Assembly: GCA_019321725.1 (NCBI GenBank)
Contig: JAGSPU010000052.1
Coordinates: forward strand, 1,798,001-1,862,000
DNA: 64,000 nt
Direction: 5' to 3'
Origin: Paulownia fortunei
Lineage: Eukaryota; Streptophyta; Magnoliopsida; Lamiales; Paulowniaceae
Shown one piece after another: positions 22,852 through 36,635 of this stretch. Every line of letters begins with the position of its first letter. Position 1 is the stretch's first letter. Below the pieces are notes generated by a model. The model was not told where the DNA came from. It searched no databases and saw only the letters and a program-made list of their open reading frames with translations. A program made the translations under genes and the position numbers.

Positions 22852-25337
22852 GTTCACATGGATTTGTTCCCAGTGTTGAAGCAAACTTCAAGATCTGCGG
22901 GTACCAGTTGTATGAATTATTTTCATCAGAGGTAAAAATAGACAGCGACTCGTGACTCAGGTCACTGATTAGAATGGCACTTGTAAATAAGCAGAACAAA
23001 TTCAACTTAAGAAAATTGCTCCTATTTGAGAGCAAATTCTGTCATTTCCTCCGAACACGATTAGGAGATATATTCACATTTAAGACCATCTTGGTGATAT
23101 TTTTATGAAGATTTCAATCTTCTTGAGCTACATGCGACGAAACATTAGGTATTAACACGATCCAACTTCTCGCATGAAGATACATGTTACGACGTTGAAC
23201 ATGCATCTTACCAATGGAGAGATACAATGTCACGAAATTTCAAGAAAACTACAGAATTCAACAAAAATTAACTAAGATTGAAAGCAACCAAAGTGGAATA
23301 ACAACTGCAAATTGGGGTACATGACAAAGGCGAGTTGGGTCAGGTTGGACAACTGCACAAACCTTAGCACACAAAACAGGACAATGGCACTAGAAATTGG
23401 AAGCCATATTCTGATCAATCAATAATTGAAGAGTTGATGTATCAATAATACTAAGTATTCCTCGTTTGTGGCCACATGACTTGGTCGGAAGGGCTCAAAA
23501 GACAAGTTCGAGAAATAGAGCCACAAAGAAAAGGAATGGGCACAAAAGTAGTCAAACATCAAAATGGCCTTTTACAGTGTCTCTAGCATGTCTTTGTTAA
23601 TTAGTGGTCCAATACATTTTGGCCTTTTCTTGGCGCGTTGAGGGTTTCCCCCTTAGACTCACCTTAGCTTGGGATGGACTGTTTGGATATTTTAAATGCT
23701 AAATTTGATGATGTACATATATTTTATATATATTTATGATATAAATATTTTATTTTTTAAAAAATAAAAAATTTAATTTTTATCCATATATTAAATATAT
23801 CATATATTATCAGTTGTCTGGTAGTGAAGGCTAGAACTTAGCCCTATATGTGTGTGTGTGTGCGTGTTGGGGCTTTTTTTATATAAGCGTGCGTGCGCGC
23901 GTGTGTGTTGAGGCTTATTGGGGTTTATTAGAGTATTTTGGATGATTATCTTTTGTTTTTTTTTTGTATAAAAGAAAGGGATAATTATCTTTAGTGCTTA
24001 ATCATTATTGCAAATTATAAAAAAAAATCAAGAATATTTCAAATAGTTTATAAGATGTATAAGGGAGGAGTATATATTAAAAATAAGAATTAATTACAAA
24101 ATCACCTCTAAGTTTTGGTCTATTTATAAAAATTATTACTCTAAATTTATAAATTATAAATATTCTCTTAAAATATTATAAGTACTCCTTGAGATTTGTC
24201 TATATTTTACAAATATTCATCTCAATAGTTGTAATTTGCAAAATAAAAATATATAACAGATGATATTTATAATTTATATGAGTAATTTTTGTAAATAAGT
24301 TAAATTTTTTAAGAAAATAGACCCAACGAATCACGTGGATTAAAAGAAGATACTTATCTTGCAATTAATTTTTATTTTTAGTGTAATTAATTGTACGACT
24401 CACTTAAATCACTAATAAAAGACACACTAATAAGTTTCGCTACACACAATATGAGATACAATTTTCCAATGTTACTACTTTATAAAGGACTTAATTGCAC
24501 AATTTCAGGAATGGAGCAGCTAAAATGGTGATGACGTCGATTATCCCGACAGACTTTAGAGAGTGAATAGAAGAAGGTGGGGTTGCAATGTTACATCAGG
24601 GCCGCGTGGTATGCGTGTGCCACTATTTGTCGGCCCGTAGACTTGTCAATATGATACAAAACGCAGAATTACAAATAAATAAATGAAAAAGTACTCGAGA
24701 TGCACAGCAATCAAGTATTAGGACAAAAATTGGTAAGAGAAATTAGGATGTAGTAATTCTCATTGGAGGATTAATTACTTCTTAATATCATAATTTTTTT
24801 GTTATTTTGCACAATATTACAATGCTACACCAACTTAAGAAAAAATATGATAAAAAAGGAAATGAGGGATTGATTTAATTCTCAGGTAATGTGTCACGAT
24901 TTTTAAAGAAAAATCTACTACAAAAACTTATATACTATTATTAGGAATCACAATGATTTGGGTTTAGGTCGTGTTTGTCTACATTCGTAATCCGATTTGT
25001 TAATAATTCAAAGCTAAATTCATCTCAAATTCAAATCAGATAGATAAGTTCATTATACCGCTAGATTTGTTAGATACAACCATTATACTTTTTAAAGTTA
25101 ATATTATTAAAAAAATTTAAAAATCTATTTTCAAGGGAAAAAGTATATATAATAAATTTTTAAAAAGTAAAAGAATAAATGGGTATGATCAGATTTAAAA
25201 ATGAAAAAACTAGACCTAATTCAAACTCATTTATTTTGTTAAAATTCACCCTAAAACGAAGCGAGTCTAGGGTGAATTTAGATTTGGATCTGCTATTGTC
25301 ATCCATAAGTATGATTCCTGAAGTTAAATGAATAGAG

Positions 25338-25685
25338 ATGACAATAGAGTGGATTCAAATTTAAATAGGCTTTGTTTAGGTTGAGTTTTTAAAATTATAA
25401 ATGAGTACGGAGTGGGGTTGATTTTTTATTTTCAAACTCGCCTCACTCCAAATCCGCCCCATCTGATTTTTTATTTTATTATATATGTTCTTATATTATT
25501 TTTTTAAATATATATTTTTTTTAAAAATTTATTAGTATTATTTTAAATATATATTTTTTATTATTTTAAAATTATAAAATAAGTATATACAATTCCAAGA
25601 CTATCTGAATCTGGACCCTATCCTTAAAAACTTTGATGAAACTCAGATATGAAGTTTGAACAAATCCACCCAGTCTCATTGTCAT
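25338..25685. mobile_element. AT-rich element with ATGACAAT terminal inverted repeats
   Basis: Begins ATGACAATAGAGTGG and ends with a sequence whose complement reads ATGACAATGAGACTGGG. The 348-bp interior is AT-rich and non-coding. A related end (ctattgtcatcc) lies at 25292-25303, and similar text appears near 3.55-3.75 kb, suggesting a dispersed non-autonomous family. No target duplication was identified. Confidence 0.4.
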
Positions 25686-28600
25686 ATATAATGAACACAT
25701 GGAATAATTTAATCCTCACAAAGCAAACAAACTCTTAAGACACAAATGTTTGACTCATCATTTTGTGCAATATTTACCTAAAAAATATTCTTCTTGATCC
25801 AAATAAATAATTCAACTTATACACAACATAGCGATTTTACTACATAAGCATCATGTTCATAATGATAGTTCTTTTGAAATCAGAATATTCACAATTCTAA
25901 TCATACATCAAGTCAAGCATAATTATGGGTTTGTTTGTGAAGAATATGCCTCTTTAAGGAAAACCCCACTAGGTTAAGAATGAAGATTCCCCTTGGACTT
26001 TCCATCCATAATAAACTCTATAATTTATACTCAAACTTGAAATTTTTTTTTTCACTTTTTTTAAATACAAAAATGGCTATAAAAAAAAAAAGAATTAATG
26101 ACTCAATATATCAAACAAGTTGCATTATGCTGTGTATCATACCTATTTTGAGACGCAAGTTTAAAAAATAAAATATTATTATATATTTAAATATATTGGC
26201 TTGAACAGCAACAATGAGGAAAACATGTAGGTGCAATTTTGCTGATCTTGACTGCCGCATCATCATTGAGCAACAAATTATCACACAATCCAAAGTTGAG
26301 AGATGTGATTCATGATGAGAATTTTTTATTCCCAAACAAAATATTTCTTGCTATGTTTTTACCAATAATGTATATAGCCTACAACGTTATTTCAGAATAA
26401 ATAAATAAATAAATAATTTATAATCTTACCAATGATTGAAAATAATCAACAATCCAAACCTACCTTCTTTTAGGGCTCTACTTCTACCTAATGATTAACA
26501 CTGTTGGACGGGCATGTTTGATATTCCAAACAGCGTAAATATACAGAAAGAATATATAAATTGCGTGCAATTATATTGAAGAATCTAGGATAAGGAATAA
26601 CTTTTATTTATTTTCTTGAAAAAATAAATAAATATATATATATATTGGTTTATTAATATTAAAATTTCCCTAAATTGGGCAATTAACGTGGGATTAATAG
26701 TACCCATTGTTTTGTCCGTGAGTTGCCAGTTTGTCACTTTTTCACATGCGAGTAACACACCACAGACCCCACCCCCACCCCCTTGTGGCCTTTTCCGCGT
26801 GCGCTCGTCTGTTGGCGAAAAGCTCCTGAGTTCCGGCAGGCAGCAGCTTTAAGCTTTCGAAAATAATGAATTTTTCCTTTATTAAATTTTCTATTTCAAT
26901 TATTATTCTAATGCCAAAAGCTGTTGTGATTTTATATACTAGTCCAATGGTCTAAATGTTTTTTATTTTACATTTTTCAATATGTTTCCGTATAGTTATG
27001 GTAAAATTATATACAATGCACTTTATTTTATATTAAAAAGATGGACACAACAAATATTAAACTTAATCTACAAAATTATTCTTGAAAATTAATGCTATTA
27101 CATTATTTCTTTAAACGAAAAAAAATCATTTGAAAAAAAATAGGATTCTGTTTGGAAAAGGAAATAAAATTCATAAATTAGGAAATATATGTAATCATTT
27201 GCTTTTTAGTTTTTATCATCCCATGAATTGCATGTGAGAAATCATGAATATGTGGTGTGCTTTTTAGGGTGTAAGAAATAATACGCTTAGATAATGTGTA
27301 TTAAATTATATATTTTACATAAATTATAATCGATTGTAGTATTTATAAGATTTATAGAGGAAAACAATTAATATTGCTATATTGGCAATAATAATGTTTA
27401 CAAAAAACCCCACTTTTTCCTTTTCGATTTCCTACTTTTAGGAAAACTTTTAGCATGTGGTGGTGTAATTATTTAACAACGAGGATGAAATGATGGGATA
27501 TATATTATTATCTTTAAATATCTTTCCATTTTTACTATTTAAATTCTCAACATATTTTTCCAATTTTTATCGAACCCCTCTTAAATTTCTAATTAAATAA
27601 AACATAATTATATTAAATTACTGTACTAAATTTTTCATCAACTTTAATTAAACTGCTGGGAAGCTTCTTGTAAGGCCTGTTTGCAGTCAGATCAATAAGC
27701 TGGGTTTTGGCAAGTGTCAAAATTGGCCAGCTGTTATGACTCATATTTTCTTACATCAGTACTAAAGAATATATCATGGTTCATAAATTGTCCCCCATTT
27801 TTTGGAGAAATTTATGGGTTTTTTGGCTCGACTCTAAATTATGAACAAGATCGTGCCAATATGTAACATTTCAAGACCACACCACATTACGTGTCAAGTT
27901 TGAAACGAGGGAGTACAGTGATGGTCCGTATTCTGTCGCAGTAACTATAACTCAATTAAAATATTAATTTCATAGTGCAAACAAATTTTTTTGATCACAT
28001 GGGATGCTACATTCTAACCTTCCCTTGCATTTTCTTGATCAAAACAAATGTGTCAATTTGTAGCGTTGCTAAAATTTCATTTTCCTTTTTGTCGTTTTCT
28101 TTTTTTTTTTTAACACTAAAATTCATAATTATTATCATTCGAACGTCCCTTGAGTAAATCCTCGTACTAATGCAAAATTTAACAAATCATATCAATTAGA
28201 TAAATTACACTACACAAGTTCGATACGACAGACTCAATCGAAAAATCGAAAAAAGTATTGATAGAAAATTTGAAATCATTAGATAACATCCATCACAATT
28301 CTCCACTATCAACTTGATCACCCTTTGTGGGGTTCGATTTTTATTTTTTCCAATCTTATAATGAGTTGTGGTTGTAACATGATGTGGGCCATGGAGCCGA
28401 TGAGTGGGAGTAGGGGAAAGAGTAGTTTGGATTGGATTTAATTAAACTAAGTTAATTTTATGGTGAGTAAATTATTTGATTGATGTATAGTTTAAAATGA
28501 AATATGAATTAGATGATAAAATACAACAATGATTGTCGTGTGAGCAGTTAAGTTTGACAAAATTAGTTTTGACAATAATTTTTCCTGTAGTAGATGATTA

Positions 28601-29970
28601 CTACATGAAAAATGAAGACAGTTTGATAATCCTTGTCTCATAATAATTCAATCATTTTTTAAGTTAAAGGGAAGCATGCTATTAACTTTGGAATGATATG
28701 TAATAGTAATATTTTTCAATCTCATTCTAGGATCGATGATTTTGTTAGATAGATTTTAGCTTCTTTTTTTTTTTCATTTAGGTTGTGTGTAGGTAAGGAT
28801 GGAACTAGAAAATGAAGATCGATGATAAAATTTATTTTTTATTAAAAAATAATAAATAAAAATGCATGTTTAATATTTTAAATTTAATAATTTTATATAT
28901 AAAATTTTTAGTGAGTTGAGGAGAGCCGCGGGCACCATCCACCCTCTTGACTGCATCTGTGTATGAGTTTGATCATCCAATTAGAAACAATTGGAAAAGT
29001 TCTTGGTAATTGATTTATTTTTTTTCAAAATTTCTGAAAACTTATACCAGAGGTGTTAGATAATTGATTTTCATAGTTGAGTTAGGGATAAATATTATTT
29101 ATTTGACTATTGTCCTATAAACAAAAAAAAAAAAGGACCAATTTATTTCTTTTATTTTAATTCATAATCTTATAATATCTCCAATTGGAATTTTTTTGGA
29201 CCCCAATCTTGGGGGTGATGCATGGACTGTTGTTTTTATTTCCAGCCGAAATTGAATCATTCAGCTAAATTTTTCCATGTTCAAAAAACGGACACCCCGA
29301 GAGCGATGGGTAATATTATTAAAAGAACCTAATACTTATTGTCCTTCGGAGGACAAAAGTATTAGGTTAAAACATAAGACCAAGTACATATAAGATTACG
29401 TTACATAATCACAAGTTATTTCTTCACATTAATAACATTTTATATCTTTTGTTGTTTGATTCTTGTAATAGAATTATAGAGTTGGTGCTAATACAATATA
29501 AATGGAGTTAACTTTCATTTTCAAAATTTTGTGCTATTTTTTTTAGTTAAAACCACTCTGACAAAAATTGCTATTAGTTTATTAAAATCTCAAAATTAAA
29601 ATGGAGTAACATAATAATATATGAGGAAATGTGACATGAGAATCCAAGTCGGCCAAAAATGACCAAAATTATTGATCATCTTGGTCGTATTAAACTCTAA
29701 ATAATTCTTAAATCATGATTTGGAAGGATTCACAACGGCAAGTAAAATTACAAGTTATAAGGAGAAATTACCAAAATCTTGACTGTAAATGAATAAATTG
29801 GAGTTAAATAATAATAAAAAGTCGAACTTTAATTATATGTGCATAACTCAAGCTGATTTTGAAGTTTGATTTGATAATTATTTTGTAGTTGAACTCAAAC
29901 TTGATAGTTTGCCATCAAACTCAATCAATTAAATTAATTTTATTGTAATAGATTTCCCAAAAAAAAATTT

Positions 29971-30156
29971 GAAATTGTATTTGTAATTTTTTTAAAAATA
30001 TTTCAATAGTATTATAATAATTTTGTGTCAGACTTTGAAATGTCTCCATAAATTACAAAAAAAGAAATTGTATTCGAATTTTTGTAAAAATATTTCAATA
30101 GTATTATAATAATTTTGTGTCAGACTTTGAAATGTCTCCATAAATTACAAAAAATC
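29971..30156. repeat. Tandem duplication, 93-bp unit, two copies
   Basis: Copies start at 29971 and 30064, both beginning gaaattgtat and ending tccataaattacaaaa. They are nearly identical, with differences only in the first 30 bases. The duplication lies about 330 bp upstream of the CML start codon, so within its likely promoter. Confidence 0.85.
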
Positions 30157-30484
30157 CATGCCTAATAAATTAGGTCATTTACCAAGACCTTATTATCATA
30201 TCCAAAAGTATCCAACAAACAACAGAAAATAAAACCACCAAACTAAAATTAAACCAAAACCAAACTCGTCCTTTCCAATAAATACTCCTTCAAAATCAAA
30301 ACTCCCTCTCTCTCTCTCTACGAAACTTCCAGGAAGCTCACTATGGCTTCCCTCAAGCATTTAACACTCGCTTCTTCCTCTCCTCTTCCTCTCAACCCCC
30401 AATTTTCCTTCTATTTTTCTCTCCTTTACTCCCTTTTCTCTCCTGGGGTGGATTTTCATTTTCGTTTTCATTCCCATTCCCAAC

Positions 30485-31149
30485 ATGAAACTCACCAAGA
30501 TCATCCCGGAAAGCTCTTCAAATCCAAGAAATCCCGCTCCGTTTCCAGATCCGAAACCGATCCCTTGTCCTTTAGCTCCCAAACGACGTCCTCTTCCGCC
30601 TCCTCCGAAGACGGCTTCAAAAAGCCCAATGGCCTATCCACGCCGACCAGCGTCCTTCCCTCCTCGTCAGCCGAAATATCGACCGGGGAATGGTCTGAAA
30701 TTTCTGCCGACGTTTATTTCGAGCTGAAACAAGCGTTTGAAATGATCGACAGAGACGGCGACGGAAAGATAAAGAAGGAGGAGCTGGAGGCGTTGCTCTG
30801 CGGGCTAGGGGCGGAGCCGCCGAGCCAGGAAGAGCTGCAACTGATGCTCAGCGAGGTTGACAGGGACGGCGACGGGTGTATCACCTTGGAGGAGTTCTAC
30901 GCGATCGGCTCGGCTTTCGCGCCGCCGACATGCGACACGGAGCTGAGGGACACGTTCGACTTCTTTGACTCGGATCGCGACGGGAAGATTACAGCGGAGG
31001 AGCTCTTCAACGTATTCAAAACGATTGGGGACCCGCGGTGCACGTTGGAGGACTGCCGGCGCATGATAAGTGGGGTGGACAGAAATGGTGACGGGTTCGT
31101 CTGCTTCGAGGACTTCAGTCTTATGATGGATCATCAACAGCAACGATGA
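30485..31149 (+). CDS. CML36: Calmodulin-like protein, CML35/CML36 type, four EF-hands
   Basis: Ca2+ sensor. Intronless and clearly more GC-rich than its surroundings. Four canonical EF-hand loops are present: DRDGDGKIKKEE, DRDGDGCITLEE, DSDRDGKITAEE and DRNGDGFVCFED, each with D at position 1 and an acidic residue at 12. Before them is a Ser-rich segment with KKSRSVSRSETDP and TPTSVLP, as in CML35/36. An uninterrupted 268-codon frame starts at the ATG at 30343, but its first 50 or so residues are unlike the family. The ATG at 30485 opens MKLTKIIP, the family N-terminus, in a different frame that joins the main frame if one C is missing at 30505-30507. I therefore place the start at 30485 (about 221 residues). 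If that indel is not an error, the 268-residue form is the fallback. Confidence 0.85.
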
Positions 31150-31694
31150 TTGTTTTTCTTTTCTTGTTTATTCAAAAAAAAAAGAAAGGAAAACTTTTCA
31201 TTTGCTGCACTCGATTTTTTTCCTTTTTTCTTTTTAAGTTTTCTTTCGCATTAACTGTGGCTAAAATGGATGTGTTTTTTAAGGGTTGGATGTTGAGGGG
31301 AGGGTGAAGAAGATAGATCAATTTGACGGCTAGGATTGATCAATCTTTGCTTGAATCTGCCGTATATAAAATGAGAAGCAATTTTCACAAATATGTATTC
31401 TTTTTAGATTTTTAGTTATTATTTATAAAATGTTTATGAAATTTGTTGATGTTTGTTGGATCCGTGATATTGGGTAAACCGCGGAGAATAATTTTGACGC
31501 AAAAAGGAGCATCGGAAATTGGGCCCAGAAAAAGGGCCGAATTTCTACTCTCCACAGGGTGGGTGGCAGGTGGCAGGTGTCGCCACCGCGTAGGATGAGG
31601 GAATCCTATCACTCAAAAAAGTATCACCGCTTTAATAAACCAAATGAGTTGATTGTATCCAGTGAATAGTGACTACAGCTTTTGCCAGACAAAG

Positions 31695-31822
31695 TTATAA
31701 ATTCGAACTTATATGTAGTAATAATTCACAAACAACTGACTTTTCTAATTAAAGAATTTTATAAATTCGAACTTACATGTAGTAATAATTCATAAACTAC
31801 TAACTTTTCTAATTAAGGAATT
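31695..31822. repeat. Tandem duplication, 64-bp unit, two copies
   Basis: Copies at 31695-31758 and 31759-31822, each starting ttataaattcgaactta and ending ttttctaattaa.gaattt, with a few substitutions between them. Confidence 0.85.
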
Positions 31823-31863
31823 TCAGAGTGACACTTCGGTTGAAGAACTCACCACATATTATA

Positions 31864-31912
31864 ACACACTCAAATAAATAAATATATATATATATATATA
31901 TTTGAGTGTGTT
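31864..31912. repeat. Hairpin with 12-bp perfect arms around an AT tract
   Basis: Arms aacacactcaaa and tttgagtgtgtt flank an (AT)n-rich centre. It may be a cruciform-prone microsatellite or a minimal foldback remnant. Confidence 0.7.
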
Positions 31913-32141
31913 TTCATATGTATGTATGTCACTTAGATATATATTTATTACACATTATTGAATATAGCATTTATAAAATTGTTATATTCTTATTACATAT
32001 TTTATATATATCTATACAAATATATGTGAATATATATAGTGAGATATACATTCAATTCATATTTTTTAATATAATATTTACAAAGACTGTAACACTTGGT
32101 TTAGTTGAAGTGATGGATTGAATCCAAAAATTTCAAAAATT

Positions 32142-32507
32142 CCCATCTCGACGGGGAATTGCTATTATTCATCAAGAACAAGAATGGCTAGCATAGATAA
32201 ATTATTATTGATCTATATTGTAGAAACGAACACTATCATGTACTTAATGTTCTACATAGGTAGGCAACACAAATTTTTTACATTTATATTGAATTTGAAT
32301 TGAATGATTTGGATATGAGCAGTTCACATCTCAATGGGAAATTGATATTATTGATCAAGGACGAAAATGACTAGCATAGACAGATTATTATTGATCTATA
32401 TTGTAGAAACGAATACTATTATATACCTTAGTGTTCTACACAAGTAGGCAATACAAATTTTTTACATTTACGTTGAACTTGAATTGAATGATTTGGATTG
32501 AGCGCAG
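32142..32507. repeat. Tandem duplication, about 183-bp unit, two copies
   Basis: Copies start at about 32142 and 32325 (c.catctc....gggaaatt.) and run through ttattattgatctatattg and acaaattttttacattta to tgaatgatttggat. Divergence is about 10 percent, older than the 93-bp duplication. Non-coding. Confidence 0.85.
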
Positions 32508-35116
32508 AAGTTGGAGGATAAATTTTAAATTTCATTTAATATAGATTTGAAGTTTATCAAAATTATTCCAAAAATAACTTAAAATAAAAATTTAAGAATT
32601 TAAAATCATTTGTATCATAACAGTGTCCAAATAAACTCGATTAATTTATTATTATAAATTTAAAATCCTATCCAACTAAGGGTTATAGTATTTGAAATTT
32701 ATTTTTGCTGTAACATTTTCCAGCAACAAGATCTAGGAGTTATTTTATTTCTTAGATGTGTTATTTTATTTTAAAGTACTACATGCAAAAACAAGTCTAA
32801 TCTTGTCATTGTCATTCCTGTCTATGTAAAATGCATGCAATAAGGCAATATAATGCCATTAGGGGGGTTTGGTCCCCCTATCTTTATATCCCATTTTTTA
32901 GATTAATTTTTCTTTTTCCCATAAACCCATAAATATAACCAGATATAATTTATTAGTAAGTATTTTATATTTACGATCCTATTATTCATAATTTGAATTA
33001 CTGAAAAAAATTTCACAAATATACAAATTTATTTCGTGTCAGCTTTTCAAGTCGAGCATTGCTCTAGAAACCCTTTAATGGCTGCAAATTGAACATATTT
33101 TATTTAATTAGTGGGGGATCAATTTTCGCTGTTTATTAATATAATTTTCAAGAGTTGTCGTGTAATGACCGACTTAAATATAAATTTAACTTGATGATCT
33201 ATATTTTTAAGTGGCTGAAATCGACAGTTGATTTCTTTAACTATGTGACTGTAACGTTAATCACTTAAATACCACAAAAAATATTGATTTTTTTTTGGAA
33301 CAATTTTTTTTTTGAAATAATTGGCATGATATCGCTTTCATACAAATAATTTTCCAACGTCTGCATAATTTATCCATATGACTGCCCCTGTTTTCCAATT
33401 TTTTTATATCAAGAACAAAAGTCAAGACCAATATATTCATTAAGAAAAAAAATAAATTAAAGACTAATCTTTATAAGGGAAAATAATGATCCTTTGTAGC
33501 ATTTATATTAATCCACTTATGATTAGGAAAATATGATAATTTCATTCGTCATTGTGTTAACGAAATTTAATAAACCACTCCTGTCACAGTACGGCATTAC
33601 TATGATAATTAAATATGTAATAAATGAAGTGTATAGGGGAATGTTATGCAAGAATGTTTAAAAAAAATTAATTAATTATAAAAATAATATAAGAAAATAA
33701 AATAATAATTTTTTTGACCCCAAAAGAAGAAGAAGATTCCACTTTTGCAAGAGCGGAAAGCGATGCACCAAAATGCACGTTACTTTTTTAAAGATATATT
33801 CACTGTTAACCAATCAAAATTTGTCATTTTGTTTTATGTTTAACATTTTTATAAATTGCGTACTGAGGTGTAAGTTCGAATTCCATTAAATATTTAAATA
33901 TTTAATATTAAACATTTATTGGTTGATAAATATTGATTCGCTGTTAATATTAAAAAAATACTACAAGTTGATTAATCTAATGGTGGGGGCCTAATCCACG
34001 TCCACTGACATGTTTTATCTCTAGGTCATTTGTACTAATTCAGAATTAATAATTCCAGTAAATTTCAACTTAGTTTACATAATCCATATCATTATTCTAT
34101 TAATAGCTTTGACTGAGTTGGTTTGAGTAACTTTTTTCAAGGATCATTAATTACATCGAGATACTAATAATTACTTATGTATGACTAATCATGTGTAAAA
34201 CACAATACTCCATGTCTCCAAGAGACAAAGACCAATGTCCAATCCACTAATCCTTCTCTAGAGGTAAATATCAAGAATTCAAAAATCAAAATTAGAGAGC
34301 AATTTGGAGATTAGGGTACAAAATGAATAGAATCAAATATATTACTATTTAATTTTTTAAAATTTTTATTGAGTTTTAAATTTTTTATTTGAATTTGATT
34401 TAATTACTAATCAAGTCGAATACGAATTGAGATCGAGTAATTTTTTATTTTTATTTTTTTTACTAATCGAACTTGAACTCGATTCGAAATTCATATCTTA
34501 TCGAATGGAAAAAATGTGTTCAACCTTGATTTGCTAAGTTAACAAATCGAGATCAACAAATTTTTAATGATCGATCTTGAGTCGAATATCTAATAATTTA
34601 ATTTTTTTTAAGCCCTACAATGGATTAGTAAATTTTTAACCTCTGATTTCTCTGTAGTCTAATACATTTATACTCTATGGCATGGATCCAAACAAAACAC
34701 ATAGAAATATAGCTAATTCATGTACTTAATTAGAAAAACTCTTCATGTATCCACCTCTTTTATATTTACATTATTTTAGTAATTTAATAAAAGACAGAAC
34801 AAGGGAGGGCTGGTAGGGTAGCCGTCTCTCCTCAAATCTAATATATATAAATTTTATATATAAATATATTAAAATTTAAAATTTTGCCCTCCTCCCACTA
34901 AAAGTAACAAAATTATTATTCTATAATTAAAAATATCTCTTTACTTATTTAAAAAAAAAAATCTCACCCCAAACTTAAAATTTCTGAATCAATTTCTATT
35001 TTAAAGGAAGTATACTTTACACCTCATAAAACAATCAGCTCAAAGAAAAATTGATCTTGATAAAATTTTCCAAAATCATGACCTCTACCTACAATAAATC
35101 TTAAAATATTTAATGA

Positions 35117-35815
35117 CGCGTTTGGTGGGTTGTGGGCTGGAAAGTTAGAAAAGTAGGATAAAAATGAAATGGCGGTCTGGCGTGAAGTGAGGTTTGAAGG
35201 TGTTTTTCTTGTTTGGTATTGACCGAGGAACTTGAGAACAACATGTTCTCCACTACTATTCCACTAACGTATATAAAAAAATCTTTGTTTCTTTAGAATT
35301 GATGTTTGGCCTTTGCTAACACTTTTTTTTTTTTTTTTTCAATTTTTCAGTTGAAAATATGCACCATTTATTTTTTGATCCATTTATTCTTGAAACGTGG
35401 AAAAGTAACATAAAGAAAATTGGGTTTTATTTGATGTTATTTGAAAAAAAATATTTTTTTCTTCTATTGGAATGAAAAACGTATTTAGAATTATCGTTTT
35501 GAGAAATATTTTATTATTTTTTAAAAATACTGATCAATCATTAATTCAATTGAATAATTATATATGTAATTATACTCTTACTAACCACAACAACATAAGA
35601 CATTTATAGTTGATATGTTTGTACTAATTACAATAAATAATATTGATAAAATATTTATAATTGAAAATATTTTTAAAAATATATAGTATTATTATTTCAA
35701 AATATAACATTAAACATATTCTCATTCTCTACATATTTTTCAATCTTATTATCCAAAATGCGTTCTCCAGAATTATTTTTTTTAGAATATCGAAAATAAC
35801 ACCAAAAATGCGTTA
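35117..35815. mobile_element. Probable MITE related to the 8.3-8.8 kb element
   Basis: The left end carries gcgtttggtg; the right end carries aaaataacaccaaaaatgcg. The interior shares attgataaaatatttataattgaaaat and an attctcta segment with the element at 8316-8803, but lacks its perfect palindrome. Boundaries are approximate. Confidence 0.4.
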
Positions 35816-36635
35816 GTCTTTTTATTATTTGAGGGTTTTTTTTTTCAAGATGTGCCGCCGATTTGGTTGGATTGTGTGGTTTTCCATCATCACTTTCCAT
35901 GGAATTTCGTTTCCGTTGATCGTACGTTTTTATTTCTTTTTGCAGAAACAAAATAGGAAAATATCTAAGCTGGACTTTTGTTTTCGTGACTTGGACTTGG
36001 GGGGCGTGTGTTTTTTGGACTTGTGAGGATCATATATATAATTTTAGTGTAATTTCATGGAAGTTTCAGTTGGCGTTATCTTTAGATTCGAGTAGTCTTC
36101 TTTTATTACAGCATCTTTTACGAGGTATTGTAATCTAGGGCCTTTGTTCGTTTCACATTGTTCTACTAGATTTAATCACTACAGCAATCAGAATCGTCCC
36201 ATTATATATATATTTATGATATTACTCCACTTTATAATATTCTTGTGAACTCGTTAGCGATTGTCTACATCATAATATAGTGTTAGAAATATTAGAGATT
36301 TATTCGACAATGCTCAAATATAGAATAGAGAAAAATTAATTAAGAAAATTTGAGAACTGTTAAATAATTAATAAATTATGTACCTTTTAATTATAAAAAG
36401 TATTGAAATTAATAGGCATGATTAAGGATTTTTATGGGTTTTGACCTTAGGGCTTGAACGAACTTAATTTAAGTATTATAATTCAATTTGTTTAATAATT
36501 CAATGCGAATCATGACCATCGATACAGTTGTTTGGTAAATTTGATATTAGTTTGTTGGACAATTATTTATTCTACTTGATACTATTTTTAGTGGAATAAG
36601 AGATACATTGAATTTAAATGAAGAAGCATCCAACA

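Larger units (their letters stand above)
22860..30300. other. 7.4-kb gene-poor, repeat-rich spacer
   Basis: No convincing gene. 22860-23100 is probably SDP1 3' flank. 23850-23910 has TG/CG-rich microsatellites. 24950-25300 and 25338-25685 are AT-rich repeats. 24525-24660 and 26750-26860 are short GC-richer islands without open frames; the second includes C-runs that could form a quadruplex on the minus strand. 29971-30156 is a tandem duplication. 30170-30340 leads into the CML promoter, with a CT repeat at about 30305-30320. Confidence 0.45.

Noticed and set aside
30805..31143. 112-codon antisense frame in the CML gene
   Set aside because: Shadow of the GC-rich EF-hand region; no independent features.
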